This document shows positions 10,326 through 22,754 of a stretch of DNA of 64,000 nucleotides, piece after piece; the stretch's first letter is position 1, and the number at the start of each line of letters is the position of its first letter. The DNA comes from Poecilobothrus nobilitatus (taxonomy: Eukaryota > Arthropoda > Insecta > Diptera > Dolichopodidae). A program made the position numbers and the translations under genes. The stretch covers positions 221,102,628 to 221,166,627 of the forward strand of contig OX352772.1 of the NCBI GenBank assembly GCA_947095535.1, given 5' to 3'. The notes beneath the pieces are model-generated. The model was given only the letters and a program-made list of their open reading frames with translations, was not told the DNA's origin and ran no database searches.

Positions 10326-11380
10326 AAAACAAAACAAAGAAATACTATTTAAAATTAGGAGAGCATACATAAATAAACAAAAACGAGTTAAATAAAAATT
10401 ATATTATTATAATGATTTTGTATATAAAGTATAAAGATTTTGTATAAAAATTTTATAGCATAAATGATTAAAAATTGGTCTAAAGCTTTTCGATATTTCG
10501 AAAGAGTTTTTACCAATTGAATATTTAATTAAAATATTTTTGACAGTTGTAAAGCTTGATACAACAACTACACAAAATAATTGTAAATTAAGAAAAAAAA
10601 GTATATTTGTAATTACGAAGAAATTAACAATTTTAAAATTGTCAATTAATATGTGAATGAAATCTATCTAAAGTATTTCTGACAGATCTACAATATGATG
10701 TGATAGTATTACAATACAATTTGTGTTGTGTTTTTATTTTTAAGTAACATATTATGTAATTTAAAATAAAAATTTATTAAGTTAATATTTAAAATTAGTT
10801 TAATTATTTTTAAAGTGTAATGTAGTGTAAATTGTAATATATTGTAAATAAATAATGATGTGTAATAAATAAATACTAAATAAATAATCTGAAAATTGAT
10901 TAGGGTAAAAGAGATTAAGTTGAATGCAAAGTTGATAAAAAAAATAAAATAAATAATATTATACATAAAAAGTATTTCAAGTAAGATTAGATAATTATTA
11001 ATTAAGTTGTTTTTGTTTAAATATAAGTAATTTTTAATTTTTTGTGTTATGTTAAAAAAAATAAAAAACCAACCAATATATTGATTGGTTTGAATTTATA
11101 TTTATATTGATTGATAATATGTACTGATTCTAAATTTTATAATTGTTTTTAAAAATTTGTTTAATTTTAGTGTTAATAATTTTAGGTTAATGTCTAAATG
11201 CTTATAGGTTAAGTGAAATAATCTATGTAAAACGTAAACAATTCTAAAAAATATTAATGTTGTTAATTGTATAGAAAAATAAAAATTTAAAAGAAGTTAA
11301 ATAAAAGTTATTATATTTAAAAAAATGCAAATAATTAAATAGCTAATCAGTTCTGTTAAAATAATTATTAACAAAGTTGA
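10326..11380. other. AT-rich DNA, nothing identified
   Basis: About a kilobase of A/T-dominated sequence with no supported gene on either strand. It separates two retrotransposon remnants in the same orientation. Confidence 0.5.
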
Positions 11381-11394
11381 TATTTTTCTTCTTC

Positions 11395-14380
11395 AGCTGG
11401 TAATCCACTACTGGATGATAAGCGATCACATGTTACTGTAATTTGCAATGATGTTGGCATACTCTTCTCTGCATTTTGCACTATGTACTAATTCTCCTAT
11501 TGTGTTAATACCTATCCAGTTACGGATGTTTTTAAGCCACGACATTTGTTTTCTACCTATGTTTCTCTTACCTTCTATTTTACCTTGTATTATTAGCTGG
11601 AGTAGTTTATATTTAGGACCTCGTATTATGTAACCAAAGTAACTTAGTTTTCTGCGCTTGATAATTAGAAGTAGTTCTCTATTTATATTTAGCCTCCCGA
11701 GAACTTCTTGGTTTGTAACTCTGTCTGGGTATGAAATTTTCAATATTCTTTTATAACACCACATTTCAAACGCCTCTAATTTATTTAACGCCGTCACTTT
11801 TAGTGTCCACGTTTCTACTCCATATAAGAACACAGACCAGACATAACATTTTAGGTACCTTAATCGGAGTTTCATGTTTATCTCACGATTACACAGTACT
11901 TTTTTATATTTAACAAAGGAACTTCTTGCCATTTCAATTTTACATCTTACTTCCTTATCTGAGGTCCAACCCTCATCAAGTTGGCAACCCAAATATTTAA
12001 AACTGACAATGCGTTTGATATGTTCGTTATTAATTGCGATAACACCGTTATTGACTAAGTTGTTGCGTCTGCTAACTTTCATGAATTTTGTCTTTTTGAT
12101 GTTCATACAAAGACCGTAATTATTGCTATGCACATTGATCTTGTCAACCAGAAACTGTAGATCACTTAAGTTATTTGCAGGTTACCTGATGCCAAATCGT
12201 TAATTGTAATAGCTGCATTCTGTACTAATAGAGATTTTTGATACACTGAATATTCTTGCCATCGAGTTGCATATTTCCGAGAATATCTGTCATTTTGTCG
12301 TGTTATACTCGGTCGAAGCTTTTTCATAGTCTATGAAGCATAAATAAACGTCCTTTTCTACATTCTTGCAATTTTGCACTAGAGTCTGTAGACTAAATAA
12401 GGCTTCTCTTGTTTCCATTCCTTTTTTGAACCCGATTCTATCGCTTTTATAATTTCGTGTTTGGTGACAGGAAGACCAAATAATTGTGCTGATGACACTT
12501 CGATGATAGTAGATCGTGTATTGTCTGAAAACAGCTGGTTTATGTAGTTTTCCCAAATTTCTTCTTTTTCTTCCGCACTTGTAACGATTTCGTTTTGGCT
12601 ATTTATCAAGAGGGATGGAGATGTTTTACGATAAATACCAGAGGCTTGTTTGATATTTTTGTGCACATTAAAATAGTCGTGGCGATGTTGTAAGCTTTCA
12701 ATCTCAGAACATTCTCTATCGAGCCAGTTAATTTCAGCCTGTCTAATTCTGGATCGAACCACTTTTTGAAGACGACTGTGACTTGATCGATGTGGCGCTA
12801 TCTTCTTCTTTCCTGCATAAGATCAAGTACTTCGTCTGTCATCCACCTTTGCTTGGCCTTGTACTTTTTTGTTCCTAATTTTCGTTTCGCCACACTTTTT
12901 AAAATATCAGTTGTTTGATTCCACAAGGATGTTATATTATTTTCATGATGGTTAAGAGAATGAAGTTTGTTGTTTATTTCTGTTTCAAGATTAGCTCTTA
13001 TTTCGTTATTTTCCAGCTTGTCCAGATCAAGTTTTTGTTGTGTTTGTTGCCTACGAGTTGAAGCTAATTTGATTTAGCAACAAATAGATTGTGATCCAAT
13101 GGAACATCAGCCCCTGGAAAAGTGTTGACTTTTTTTACTGATGTGCTAAATCTTTTGTTTACTAGTATAAAGCCAATTTGATTCCTGACAATATGTTCCT
13201 TGGTATCTCTAGGGGAAATCCAGGTACATAGTCTTCTAGGTGTTAACAGAACCAAGTATTGGTGACTCGATATTTTTCCTCTTGGCAGAACTGTACTAGC
13301 CGATCACCCCCTTCATTTCTAGTTCTTAGACCATAATACCCTACAACTTCATCAGTTTTTCCTTTGCCGATCTTAGCGTTGAAGTCACCCATAATAATGT
13401 TGAGTTCATGTGGCTTTGTATTTTTAAGTAGATTTTTATTTCTACGTAGAAACTTTCGACTTCTTCGTCGCTTGCATCAGCCGTTGTGGTATAAACCAGA
13501 ATGACATTTAAATTTATTGGTGTCGTGTTAAATTTCAGACGCATTGTTCTGTCGGAATAAGGTATAAAATCTGATACAGAATATATTAGTTTTCCTGAAA
13601 CAATTATGCCTACTCCTTTTCTGTGTTGTGCAGTGTCGTTGCCTCAATAGAACATTTTTACACCTTCGGTTTGACAGTGACCACTATTCGGCCAAAAGGT
13701 TTCACTAATTCCGAGTATGTCCATATTTAGTCTTTTCATTTCGCTGATAGTGTTGACAAGTTTTCCAGCTTCGAAAGGACTACGTACATTCCAAGTACCA
13801 ATTTGAAGATGTTGTTTTGTTTTACCTCCGAGGATTCTTAGCACCCTCTTATTGTCGGAAACTGAGGGCCGTGTTTTTTCTGTAGTTTTCATGTGATTTT
13901 TCTAGGGATGATAATACTTCAGTGGTTTCCCGTTGCCTTCTGAAGGGTTTTCGGTAGTTTTCCTTCTTTGTAACACAGCCACCCCTTAAGGAAAAGATGC
14001 TGTTTGTAGCCGCCTACTCTAGAACAGACGATACTATAAATTAAACTTCGAGTTTACGCTGGGAAGCTTAATCCACCAATCTCGTTTGTTTACTGACCTC
14101 AACTACACCACCTGGGTTGGATACCAGATCTTTCGTTGGGGTTACTCAGCGTAACAGCAGGGACCACGTGCAGGTGGAATTTAGTTAATATCATCAAGAT
14201 TATTAATTTTAAAAGCCTTTGATTCCCTGTTTTGCCGCAAAAAGATATTACCATCTTTAAACCATAAAAATTTAATTTTATATTATGTTTTAATTTTTTT
14301 TGCTTCGTTGTACAGCTTAGCCTGCAAAAGAGACAGATAGTGACGAAAAAAAATTTCACGATTACTCTGTTGTGTTAGAT
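11395..14380 (-). pseudogene. RTE-like non-LTR retrotransposon, copy 1
   Basis: Order on - : a 5' leader (about 14380-13900), then an endonuclease start with LQIGTWNVRSPFEAGKLVN and MDILGISETFW (13800-13700). A GDFN-type region follows (VTSTLRSAKEKLMKL context, 13400-13340), then a linker with SGIYRKTSPSLLINSQNEI (12660-12590). RT block A is at about 12330 (VYLCFIDYEKA). The longest open piece, 12133-11426, is the RT thumb and C-terminus with KCYVWSVFLYGVETWTLK, LEAFEMWCYKRILKIS, KRRKLSYFGYIIRG and GKIEGKRNIGRKQMSWL, typical of RTE-like insect elements. RT blocks B and C, including YADD, are deleted between 12290 and 12180. Several stops and frameshifts. A related copy is at 25.0-26.5 kb. Confidence 0.93.
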
Positions 14381-14394
14381 TTAGCTCGGCGGTA

Positions 14395-15185
14395 AAAAGA
14401 TATGGATAGATGCGTTTATTGGCCATTATAACCATTTTTGCATTAGCTGTTCTCAGCTCTAATAAATATAGCGGATTGATATTATTGTTTTGCTTCGACC
14501 TTTGTTGTATCTGGGAAATTTTAATGATATCTGCTGAAATGATATTTGCATTAATTTTTTTTTTGCTTTATCAAGAACCACGTTTTTCCCGTCTTGAATT
14601 TCTTTTGGTAAGCCAGCTAGAACCATATTTTTATCATAATTATTGTTAGAATTATACGATTTGTCTAATAAAGACTCCAGATAGTTAACTTTTTTTCCAT
14701 TATTTTTGTATTATTTTCTAGTAGATCGAACCTTTTTTTTTAAATTAAATTTTCTCGATGAACACTTTTATTGTGATTAATTACTTCATCAATTTGAGCA
14801 CTTATGTATTTTTGAGAGTTGTTGATTTCGATGACCACAGTGCCAAGTATTTTTAAGTATGACGTAATTTCCTCTAGTGTACAGTCATTCAGCTTCGATG
14901 AAATTAGTTTATCTAACAGGTCACCCTCTTTATTGTTATTTATTGCACATTCTTCGTCACTAATATCATCATCAGGTATTAGTATGGATTTATTTATCTC
15001 TGGCAAGCATCTAGTGCACTTCCAAGTGACACTTCCTGATTTAATGATTTCGAACAAATCATTTGAAATGTTTCCACATCTTGTGTGGAAGATCATTTGG
15101 CATGTATCACTGCACTGAACGTCTTTGCTCTTGTCATTTATGCCTTTTTGCACATCGTACATTGCTTGGACATTTTGATTTATGT
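14395..15185 (-). pseudogene. Non-LTR ORF1 with PHD finger, coiled coil and start of RRM-like domain
   Basis: On -, a start MSKQCTMCKK (about 15175-15145) is joined by one frameshift to an open stretch 15162-14740. This completes a Cys4-His-Cys3-like PHD finger: CSDTCQMIFHTRCG, later WKCTRC. An acidic patch (PDDDISDEEC) and a helical linker follow, then NMVLAGLPKE near 14620, the first strand of the RNA-binding ORF1 domain. This is the ORF1 layout of CR1/Jockey-type elements, whose product binds the element RNA. The sequence ends where RTE copy 1 begins (about 14380), so the RTE probably interrupted it; the endonuclease/RT piece at 8.7-10.3 kb in the same orientation might be its ORF2. Confidence 0.82.
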
Positions 15186-15234
15186 ATTTATTTTTTTGTT
15201 TTTATATTAGGAAGTTCAAATAACTTAAGAATTA

Positions 15235-15352
15235 ATTTTTTTTTTTTTTTGTTTTTTATATTGAAATTAATTTTCGCGCTTATAATAATAGAACTACTAT
15301 TATTATTTTTTTTTTTTTTGTTTTTTATATTGAAATTAATTTGCGCGCTTTA
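15235..15352. repeat. Tandem duplication of a T-rich 65-bp segment
   Basis: TTTGTTTTTTATATTGAAATTAATTT followed by C/GCGCTT occurs at about 15249-15280 and again at about 15316-15348, each after a long T run. Replication slippage at a homopolymer is the simplest cause. Confidence 0.85.
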
Positions 15353-15529
15353 AGTTAAAAATTAGATGTATAACCTTTGGTTGAAGTTTTTACAAATTGT
15401 ATAAAATTATTAGTATTATTATTGTATAAAATGTAGTTTAAATAAGTTTTTTTTTTTTAATTTATTGTTTTACTTTTTATGTTTTGAACTTGAAGTTAAA
15501 AATTATTTGTCAATTTTCAGTTATCTGAA

Positions 15530-15720
15530 ATCCAAATTGTGCATGATTTTTCGTAACTCCGACAAGCTTTTAGATAAGGACTTGAAATTTTGAGATAAGA
15601 AAGAACTTTTAGAATTAGTATAAGTTTCTTGAGAAAAGTTTTTTGTACCCTAGTAACTTAATCTATCACAAGATAAAATAACACTGGGACATCAAATAGT
15701 TTTTAAATCATTGTGTGATT
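15530..15720 (+). repeat. Dispersed repeat fragment
   Basis: GTGCATGATTTTTCGTAACTC through AGAACTTTTAGAATTAGTAT matches 57745-57830 and 58215-58310. Non-coding. Confidence 0.75.
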
Positions 15721-16035
15721 TTATTAGAAAAACATTGATGTTATCCTTAGCTCCAATTTGAGACCTATTAGTTGTAATATTTGAATTGCTTATAGTTTTC
15801 GAGTTAGCATAAAGAAAGAAAACCTAACATATATGTTGGAATGTTTCCTACAATCAATTTAAATGTTTTCCTTTATTTTTTGGTAAAAACTTAAATAGAT
15901 TAAGTTAAAACTACTTATTAATAAAATTTAAAAAAGTAGCTATCTTATATCATCAAAAGTCACTCAAAGGAACTGCACGAGGTTCCTCTGAGTAGTGTTG
16001 GACTCTAACCAACGAAAACAACCCATTTTAAAACC

Positions 16036-16235
16036 AAACTTTAGAATTTAGAGTTAGACAAGGATGCCCACTTTCGCCTATCCTGTTCAATATTGTAATT
16101 GACGAAGTTATGAGGAAAACAATTACTGGACATGGTTAATAGAAACAGATGAAACACCAAAATCAAAACAAAATAGAAACAGATGGAAAGATTTTGTTGA
16201 CGCCCTATGCTCCCTGGCGGAGTTGTAGGGAAAAA
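16036..16235 (+). pseudogene. Reverse-transcriptase scrap (block B and C-terminal tail)
   Basis: VRQGCPLSPILFNIVIDEVM (about 16050-16110) is RT block B of an RTE-like non-LTR element. After a deletion that removes the YADD box, the usual end RNRWKDFVDALCSLAEL appears at about 16168-16228 before a stop. Opposite orientation to RTE copies 1 and 2. Confidence 0.85.
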
Positions 16236-16239
16236 AAAG

Positions 16240-16545
16240 GTATATTCCTGATTACAATCGAATTAAATGGCTTACCGAATTGAGCGAGTTCGAGGAGCTA
16301 CCGTAGAAGTGCCTTATTTAAATTAAAATAACTTACTGTATATTGAAGCTGGGTATATGAAATTTTATGAAAAAACTCATGTTTTATACCAACAACTTCT
16401 GTAGTATAATATGGTTATGGTAAAACTGGCTTCAATACCTGCCACACAATCCCAAAATTACTTTCATAAATATATCTCAATACTTAATTATGTCAGATAT
16501 CATATATTATCTAAGACTTGACCAAATCTTAGGGAATCGGCATAT
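16240..16545 (+). repeat. Degenerate dispersed-repeat units
   Basis: TTCGAGGAGCTACC, AAGCTGGGTATATGAAATTTTATG and TACCTGCCACACAATCCC recur in the same order as in the arrays at 17.4-18.1 kb and 33.7-34.4 kb. Non-coding. Confidence 0.65.
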
Positions 16546-16566
16546 ATATGTTCGTGCGGATATTCT

Positions 16567-16805
16567 AGGATATTCTACACTATTTCTGTTAATTTTTCTA
16601 TTGTTGCCTCTGGTATAATTGAATTCAAAGGATAAACACGTTCACATTTACTGTCAGTAATAATTAAAAATGTTTAATTTTTCATCGGACCTAAAAAGTC
16701 AAGATGATTTTTTTCAAAAATCTTACTGCTACTAGGCCACATTGAATATACTTTCGGTAGCTCTGGGAGGTTCTGTAAATATGAATTACAATTCTTTACG
16801 ATGAA
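16567..16805 (-). pseudogene. Ty3/gypsy-type integrase fragment
   Basis: On -, the sequence encodes the start of the integrase core: FEKNHLDFLGPMKN, with the first catalytic Asp in HLDFLGP, a stop, then TFLIITDSKCERVYPLNS and ATIEKLTEI. This is the usual spacing of the first core strand pair in gypsy/BEL integrases. The second Asp (SDNG) and the Glu are absent. About 80 codons with two stops; an isolated scrap with no LTR seen. Confidence 0.8.
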
Positions 16806-16899
16806 TATTAGATTTAATAGTGTGGGTATTTTTTTTATATATATATTATTTTATAAGATTAAATTTTAACACTTTTTCCGAAAATTTTTTGAAAACTTT

Positions 16900-18150
16900 A
16901 CTCATTTCATTTCACATTCATTTCACATCATTTTACTCTCTCAGTCCGTTGGTATATCTGTTTACAAAACTTCTACATTGGTAAAAGTTACTCGATCAAA
17001 TTTTAATCATGAATAGGTCTCACAAGAAAGCTAATGCCGTCCAACAACTTTTCCATGAAGTCCATCCATTACGGAGCTAAAGCGCCATAAAATTGCCAAA
17101 AATTGTATTTTTAAATGTTTCTATCTAAACTTTTGTTTAATGTTTTTATACTTGTATGGAATTATGTTCAAGGGTATAATAGGAGAGAAGATATATTTAG
17201 GCTCAAGTGTATGGATTGGATTTGAATCAAATTCTGATTCGATTAAGCCATGTACGTCTGTCCGTCCGCCCGTTCACACGATAACTCAAAAAATAAAGGA
17301 GCTAGGAAGGGTTTCGCTCAGTTCTGTTATGTACACGTTGAAAAGTTGCACGGAAAAAGGTAATCCTTGTGGTAACCCGTTGTGGTCTGAAATGTTAACT
17401 AAGTCACTTTTGTAAAATTGTTAGTTTCGCTATTTAAACCCGGCAAGGTTCGGCCGGTGGGTTCGACTAGGTGCCATACAACTTCTTTCTTTACATAGAA
17501 ATAACTCAGTGCCTGTTGAAGCTAGATATTTGAAGTTTTCCGAAAAAATTTCAAGCTATATGGTAATAACTTTTGTAAAATTTGGTTGTACTGATTCTAG
17601 TAGCACAACAGGTGCGGTTGTACAACAGGTTCGGGTAGCTGCCATATAATTTATTTTTTTATATGAATGTCTATTTAAGATAGGTATCTGAAATTTTGTG
17701 AAAAGATGTCGAGCTACATGCTAATAACTTCTCTAAAATTAGACTAGCCGAGAGCGGCAGGTTCAAGGAGCTGCCATTTCTATTTTCATATAAGCATAAT
17801 TTATATCGCCATTACTTGCTACTTAATAAAGCTAGACTTCTGAAATTTTCTAAAAATTATCAAGTCTAATCGCAATAACATCTATGAAGTTCGGTTCCTC
17901 CAACCTAACAAATTGAGACTTCTTGCATATCTTGTAACTTAATGAAGCTAGGTATCCAAATTTTACAAGAGATGATCAAGTTTTATGACAATAACAACTG
18001 CAAAATATGGTCCGTTTAGAGTAAATGGTTCAAGTAGCTTTCAAACAACTGCAAAATTTACATAGATATATCTCGGTACTTAATTAAACAAAGCATCTGA
18101 AATTTTGTAAAGGATGATCAAATTTTATGGAAACAGCATATATTATATTC
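16900..18150 (+). repeat. Long copy of the GTCC dispersed repeat with degenerate internal array
   Basis: Opens with a unit like 57400-57640 (CTCTCAGTCCGTTGG, TCTGTTTACAAAACTTC). At 17245-17290 it has the family signature: a GTCTGTCCGTCCGCCCGTTCAC block followed by GATAACTCAAAAAATAA. Diverged repeats of about 130-165 bp follow, each built from an AGCTGCCATA element and a GATATTTGAAGTTTTCCG-like element, near 17470, 17637, 17770, 17900 and 18035. No intact ORF; the apparent ORF at 17140-17415 is repeat sequence. Confidence 0.75.
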
Positions 18151-18264
18151 ATATCGCAGAATTGACACAGTCTACTCTACTGGACTCTCCCTCGCTTGTT
18201 TGAGTATAAAAACGTTAAACGGCAACAACTTATTATATTATTCAATTTATAAATCAATATAAAA

Positions 18265-19110
18265 ATTATATAAGTTTTTGCAATTTAGTATGCACATTTA
18301 GTGACGAGTGGTGGAATATCTTCCAAAATTTGCGATGAATTTGATAAGTTCTATTTGCAATTTGTGAGATGTGTTCAGCCCAGGTCAAAGTTTTATTAAA
18401 CACAACTCCAAGATTTTTAGTATTTTCCACGTAAGGGAATAACATTAACATTCAATTTAAGGACAGGCAGATAATATGTATAAATCGAATGCAAATAAAT
18501 TACCATTCCTTGAGACTTAAGAGGGTTCAATTTAAGACGGTTAGTTTCTGCCCAATACGAAATGGCATCCAGTTCATCTTTTAATTTTCCGATACTAGAG
18601 GTCTGTTTGTGAAGGTTAGCGCTCATGAAAATTTGTGTATCATCAGCTTGCAATCTCCAATGAACCTCACTTAGACAAGTATTGAACCTTAAGCAACACC
18701 CTACTTAAGAACTAGATGGTCAGCGTTGAGTCCTTGTAGATTAGAAAACTGTACTAAAGATTTACAAACTGTTAGATAAATAATTTTTAATCAGTTTGAC
18801 AGCAGATTCATGAAATAAAAAATATCGAATCAATTTAGCACATAGTAAATTATGATCAACTGAGTTGAAGGCTTTTGAAAAGTCCAATAGAATCAGTAGA
18901 GTAACTTTTCTCCTGTGCATCGCACAAGCAATGTTTTCGTGATTTCAAGTAAACTTCTTTTAGTGCTGTGGTTCTTCCTGAAACCAAACTAAAATTCAAA
19001 TAAGAGATTACTTCCATCAAGGTAATTAGAAACTTGCTCGTGTAGTATTGATTCGAATGCCTTAGAAAGACAAGGAAGAAATAGAGCGGAGTATGTTAAT
19101 TTTAGAATAT
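18265..19110 (-). pseudogene. Jockey-like reverse transcriptase fragment
   Basis: On -, LSKAFESILHEQVSNYL and FQFGFRKNHSTK (about 19060-18960) lead into RT block A (DFSKAFNSVDHNLL, about 18885-18845). After a degraded stretch comes LQADDTQIFMSA (18655-18620), a YADD-type block C with Leu-Gln in front, then WAETNRLKLNPLKSQGMVIY and ENTKNLGVVFNKTLTW (thumb). Many frame changes. An ORF1 remnant in the same orientation lies upstream at 19.5-20.2 kb. Confidence 0.88.
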
Positions 19111-19479
19111 ATACTTCTGGCATTAATGTGTACTATATTAAGCAAATTTTACAAGAGAATTAAGGAATTTTCAATTGGTCTCAAACTATTAATAGTGTTA
19201 CATTGCTCGTGAATAATTATGTTTTTGCACCGAATAATTTGCAACAACAAAAAAAGAAAAAGTATAATAATTAAAATTAAAATGAAAAAGAAATTTAAAT
19301 TTAAATAGCTAAACTGACAATATTAATTAAAGAAAGAACCATTAACAAAGCAAAATTAAATTAATATATTCAATGAAATTTAAAACAAAATCAAGTATAT
19401 AAAAATAAAAATTAAAGAACAAAGTAATTTATAGATGAAATTCCCGGTTAACACTACATTGTAAAAGCTAATCTTCAGA

Positions 19480-20160
19480 TGATATTTGAATTAATTTCAT
19501 TTTTTGATGTTGATGTCTTTAGTTTTTTTATTAGAGTCTGAAAAGCCTCTAATATGAAACATTAAAACATTTTATGAAACATTAAAATTTTAAAGGTTAA
19601 ATATTTATTGAAAAATGTGTCTTTGCTCCGGTTGCCCAGGAACTTTATAACAATGGACCCATTTTTATTTAGCAAACGAAACATGGAACCAACACAATTT
19701 GTAAAACCATCTTGAAAACCGGTGGTATCTGAAATTTTTTCAAATAGGGGGACCATATTTTCTTGTTCTATTTGTGGTACATCATTAATAAGAAGGTCAG
19801 TACAATGCGTTGATTTTTCAAGTATTGTAACTCTAGAGTTGAAATTATTTTAATTAGTAAGTTGATAATTAACAACCAGATTAATGCGTTCATGTAGCTC
19901 AGCAGCAAGATCATCTAGTTTGCCAGTCAGTATTAGTATTATTATTAGAAAAAGGTTAGTATTAATATTAGCATCATTTTTATCATTTAGTGACTTTTCT
20001 AAGTTAACAAACTTTTCGTTAATTTCCTCAATGTTAACATTGAAGTATTTGACTGTATCATCAAGTTTTTATTAAGTCGATTTTCAAAATCACCAAATTT
20101 TTCTTCTACAGTTAATTTAATACTTTTTTCAATACACAAAAATAATTTTAATTGTAAAAG
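19480..20160 (-). pseudogene. Non-LTR ORF1 remnant (RNA-binding domain)
   Basis: On -, a coiled-coil-like stretch (about 20130-19870) precedes an open segment whose wording (LLINDVPQIEQENMVPLFEK, then NGSIVIKFLGNRSKDTFFNK at about 19660-19600) fits the RRM and C-terminal part of CR1/Jockey ORF1. It breaks into several frames. It is probably the ORF1 of the RT fragment at 18.3-19.1 kb, with the endonuclease lost. Confidence 0.7.
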
Positions 20161-22440
20161 CCAACCAAAATTGAATATATTATACGCACAGATTCAGTGG
20201 ATTTTCAACAACACATTCCAAATCAAATTTATATACATATTATTTCAATTTAATTAATTTAATTATAACCGCGAAATTGTTTATGCGCAAAATACAAGGT
20301 ATTGTATTGTATTTGTTGTTGTTTATTTTGCAGCTATAATGTAGCTTAACTATTTATTCAAATTATATTTTTAATAATAAGTACTTTGTGAATACATGAA
20401 TAGTTAGATCTAATTTTACTTTTTTAAATTTTAATTTATCTGTGTAAATCTAATTTTAATTTTAATAACTTCAAGCAAATTTTGATTTATTATAAGGCAT
20501 GGGTAAGAATTAATTTTTTTATTATTTAGAATAATTGAGGTTATAAAAATTGAATATTTTAAACTAAAAGCAAACAAAAGCAATAAGTATTACAATATAA
20601 ATTTAATTATTTAGTGTTTAAAATAAAATAATATATTTCTTATTACAAGAATTATTAATTGAAATTTAATAGTGAAGAATTCTATATCCAAATAAAATAA
20701 AAAATTAAATGTAATAATAACTTAAATAAAGTTTTACATTTTTAGTTAACTTATATTTTTAGCCAAATAAGTAATAGTGAAGAATAGTAGATGTAATATG
20801 TAAAATAAATAAAAATTTTAGTGTTCCACTTTTTGTTTCTAAATAATACTGTTTTCGTTAATTACACTATAATCTCAAATAATAAGTTCAACATGAAGTT
20901 TAGTTTATATATAATCTCAAATCATAAAGTTTAATTTGACAACCTACTAAACTAACCACCTACTCTATAAAATGTATTTTTTTTATCTCTCTATAGCAAG
21001 CTGTTCAAAAGTTATAGATTTTTTTATGAAAAGTCGTTAAAGATGTTTAACCCCTCATACCTCGAAAAGGGCTCAGAATAGACCCCTCTTCCCGTATAAT
21101 TTTTTGTTCGTTATGATGTTCCCCATCACCTTCTGCTCTATATGCAAGTTAACGCGAAACACTCTGTATAATCTTAAATCATAAAGTTTAATTTATTTCA
21201 ATTATTGCATATTTCCAAATTACATCCAATTTTAATAACTTAAGGCAATTTTTAATTTAATATATTAGTGTTTAAGATATAATAATATATGTATTTGTTA
21301 TTATAAGAATTAATATTGAACTTAAATCATATTTATTAATTAGAGGTTATAGGTTCTTAGTTAAATTATAATTTTAGTTAATTATGGAATAATGTAGGAT
21401 TATATTATATTATATAAATTAAATAAAATAAAAGTTTAAGTACTCAAATTTTTGTTCTTAAATAATTGTTTTGGTTAATTACATAATAATCTCGCTAATT
21501 AATATAGATTTTCCGCTGTTAATTACAAGTCCGACTTTTTCCAATCTTACTATAAATCTTGGTAACTAAATAACATAAGTTACCACAGAAAAATGTTTGT
21601 ATGTACCTCCCAACACAAGTAGGAGTCAAAAATCAAAAGCCCTCTATGTTTAGATACTTGTAACTTGTCCCTGTGAAAATTTGTTTTTAAGTAAAGCTTT
21701 CAAATTAATGCTTTAATCTTATATTTTAACATGATTAATGCCTTTTTTAATTATATAGAGTTATCTTGAAAATAAGTAATGTATCTCTTGATTTTTCACA
21801 ATTTTTTCTTACATAAAAAATTCTAAAAAAATTTCATAATTTTATGTGCATGTAGTCACAATCGTAGTAAAAGTAGTAGTTTATCAAGTCTATCAAGTCT
21901 AAAATTCTTTTTATTGCCTTTTTGAAAATGTTTTTTGATTTAACTTTTATTCTAATATTGACTTTTTATCAGAATTCCTTTGCAGGTAGATATTATATTA
22001 TATTTCTTTACATGGAGATATTATAATTGATTGCATCATTACATTTGTATTTTCCGCAAGCATATAAACTTTGATATCTAGATTATTTTGTGTAGAAAAA
22101 CGAAAACATTGGAAGTTTGCTTACGAATCTTATTCAGATTTTCAGTAACTATAACTATTATTAAACTTAGGCATGCGAGAAAATTTGCATTGTCGAGAAA
22201 ATTTTCAAATGTATAGTGAATTATAATCATAACTTATTATACCCATATGAACTACTACGGGTACTAGAACGGTCGGTACTAGAACAATTGCAATTTTTTA
22301 AAAGATGATTATGTTATATAGAAAAAGCATATATTTCGTTCATACGGGTATCCCAGAGTTGACATATTCAACTCAACTGCACTCTTCCTCGTTTTTTTTA
22401 TTTTTAATCTAACTATAATACATTTATTATGTAATTTGTA
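20160..22440. other. AT-rich DNA with a segmental duplication
   Basis: No ORFs. A direct duplication links about 20440-20890 and 21210-21500 (TTAGTGTTTAAAATA, TCTAAATAATACTGTTTTCG against TTAAATAATTGTTTTGG, TAATCTCAAATAATAAG). Between them sits a G/C-richer block (20990-21180) ending GCGAAACACTCTGTATAATC, reminiscent of a DNA-transposon end. At 21640-21860 there is a dispersed-repeat fragment, and near 22235-22400 a repeat end with ATACCC...CGGGTA. Confidence 0.55.
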
Positions 22441-22447
22441 ATATGTC

Positions 22448-22590
22448 TTCAACAGTCTAGCTGGTAAGCCCACAGCAACGCATTTTTACCAATGTGGTGG
22501 TCTTGGGTTCGAGACCCGATGTATTAATAATAACAACCAAATCCATATATCCATATAACTACATAAATAAAAAAATAATATAAATATACA
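22448..22590 (+). mobile_element. Possible second tRNA-derived SINE family
   Basis: A TAGCTGGTAAG box-A-like motif (22458-22468) is followed 38 bases later by GGTTCGAGACC (22506-22516), a good box B, inside GGGTTCGAGACCCG, a T-arm hairpin. A TAATAATAAC body and an A-rich tail (ATAAATAAAAAAATAATA) follow. The cloverleaf is not complete, so a functional tRNA is unlikely. No target duplication was found. It does not match the first SINE family outside the promoter boxes. Confidence 0.5.
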
Positions 22591-22754
22591 AAATATTAAT
22601 CATCAATATGTGCAGGTATCAAAAAAAAAATTACATGACACAACATAATGCAATAAACATCTTAACGATAATGTCATGTGCATTCGCTGCGACATCTTGT
22701 GGAATATATTGACGTCGTCTTTAGGCGTCAATATGCAACTTCAATGTACCAATC

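Noticed and set aside
10709..10966. 85-aa Ile/Phe/Tyr-rich ORF on -
   Set aside because: Low-complexity translation of A/T-only sequence with no constrained features; not a membrane protein call.
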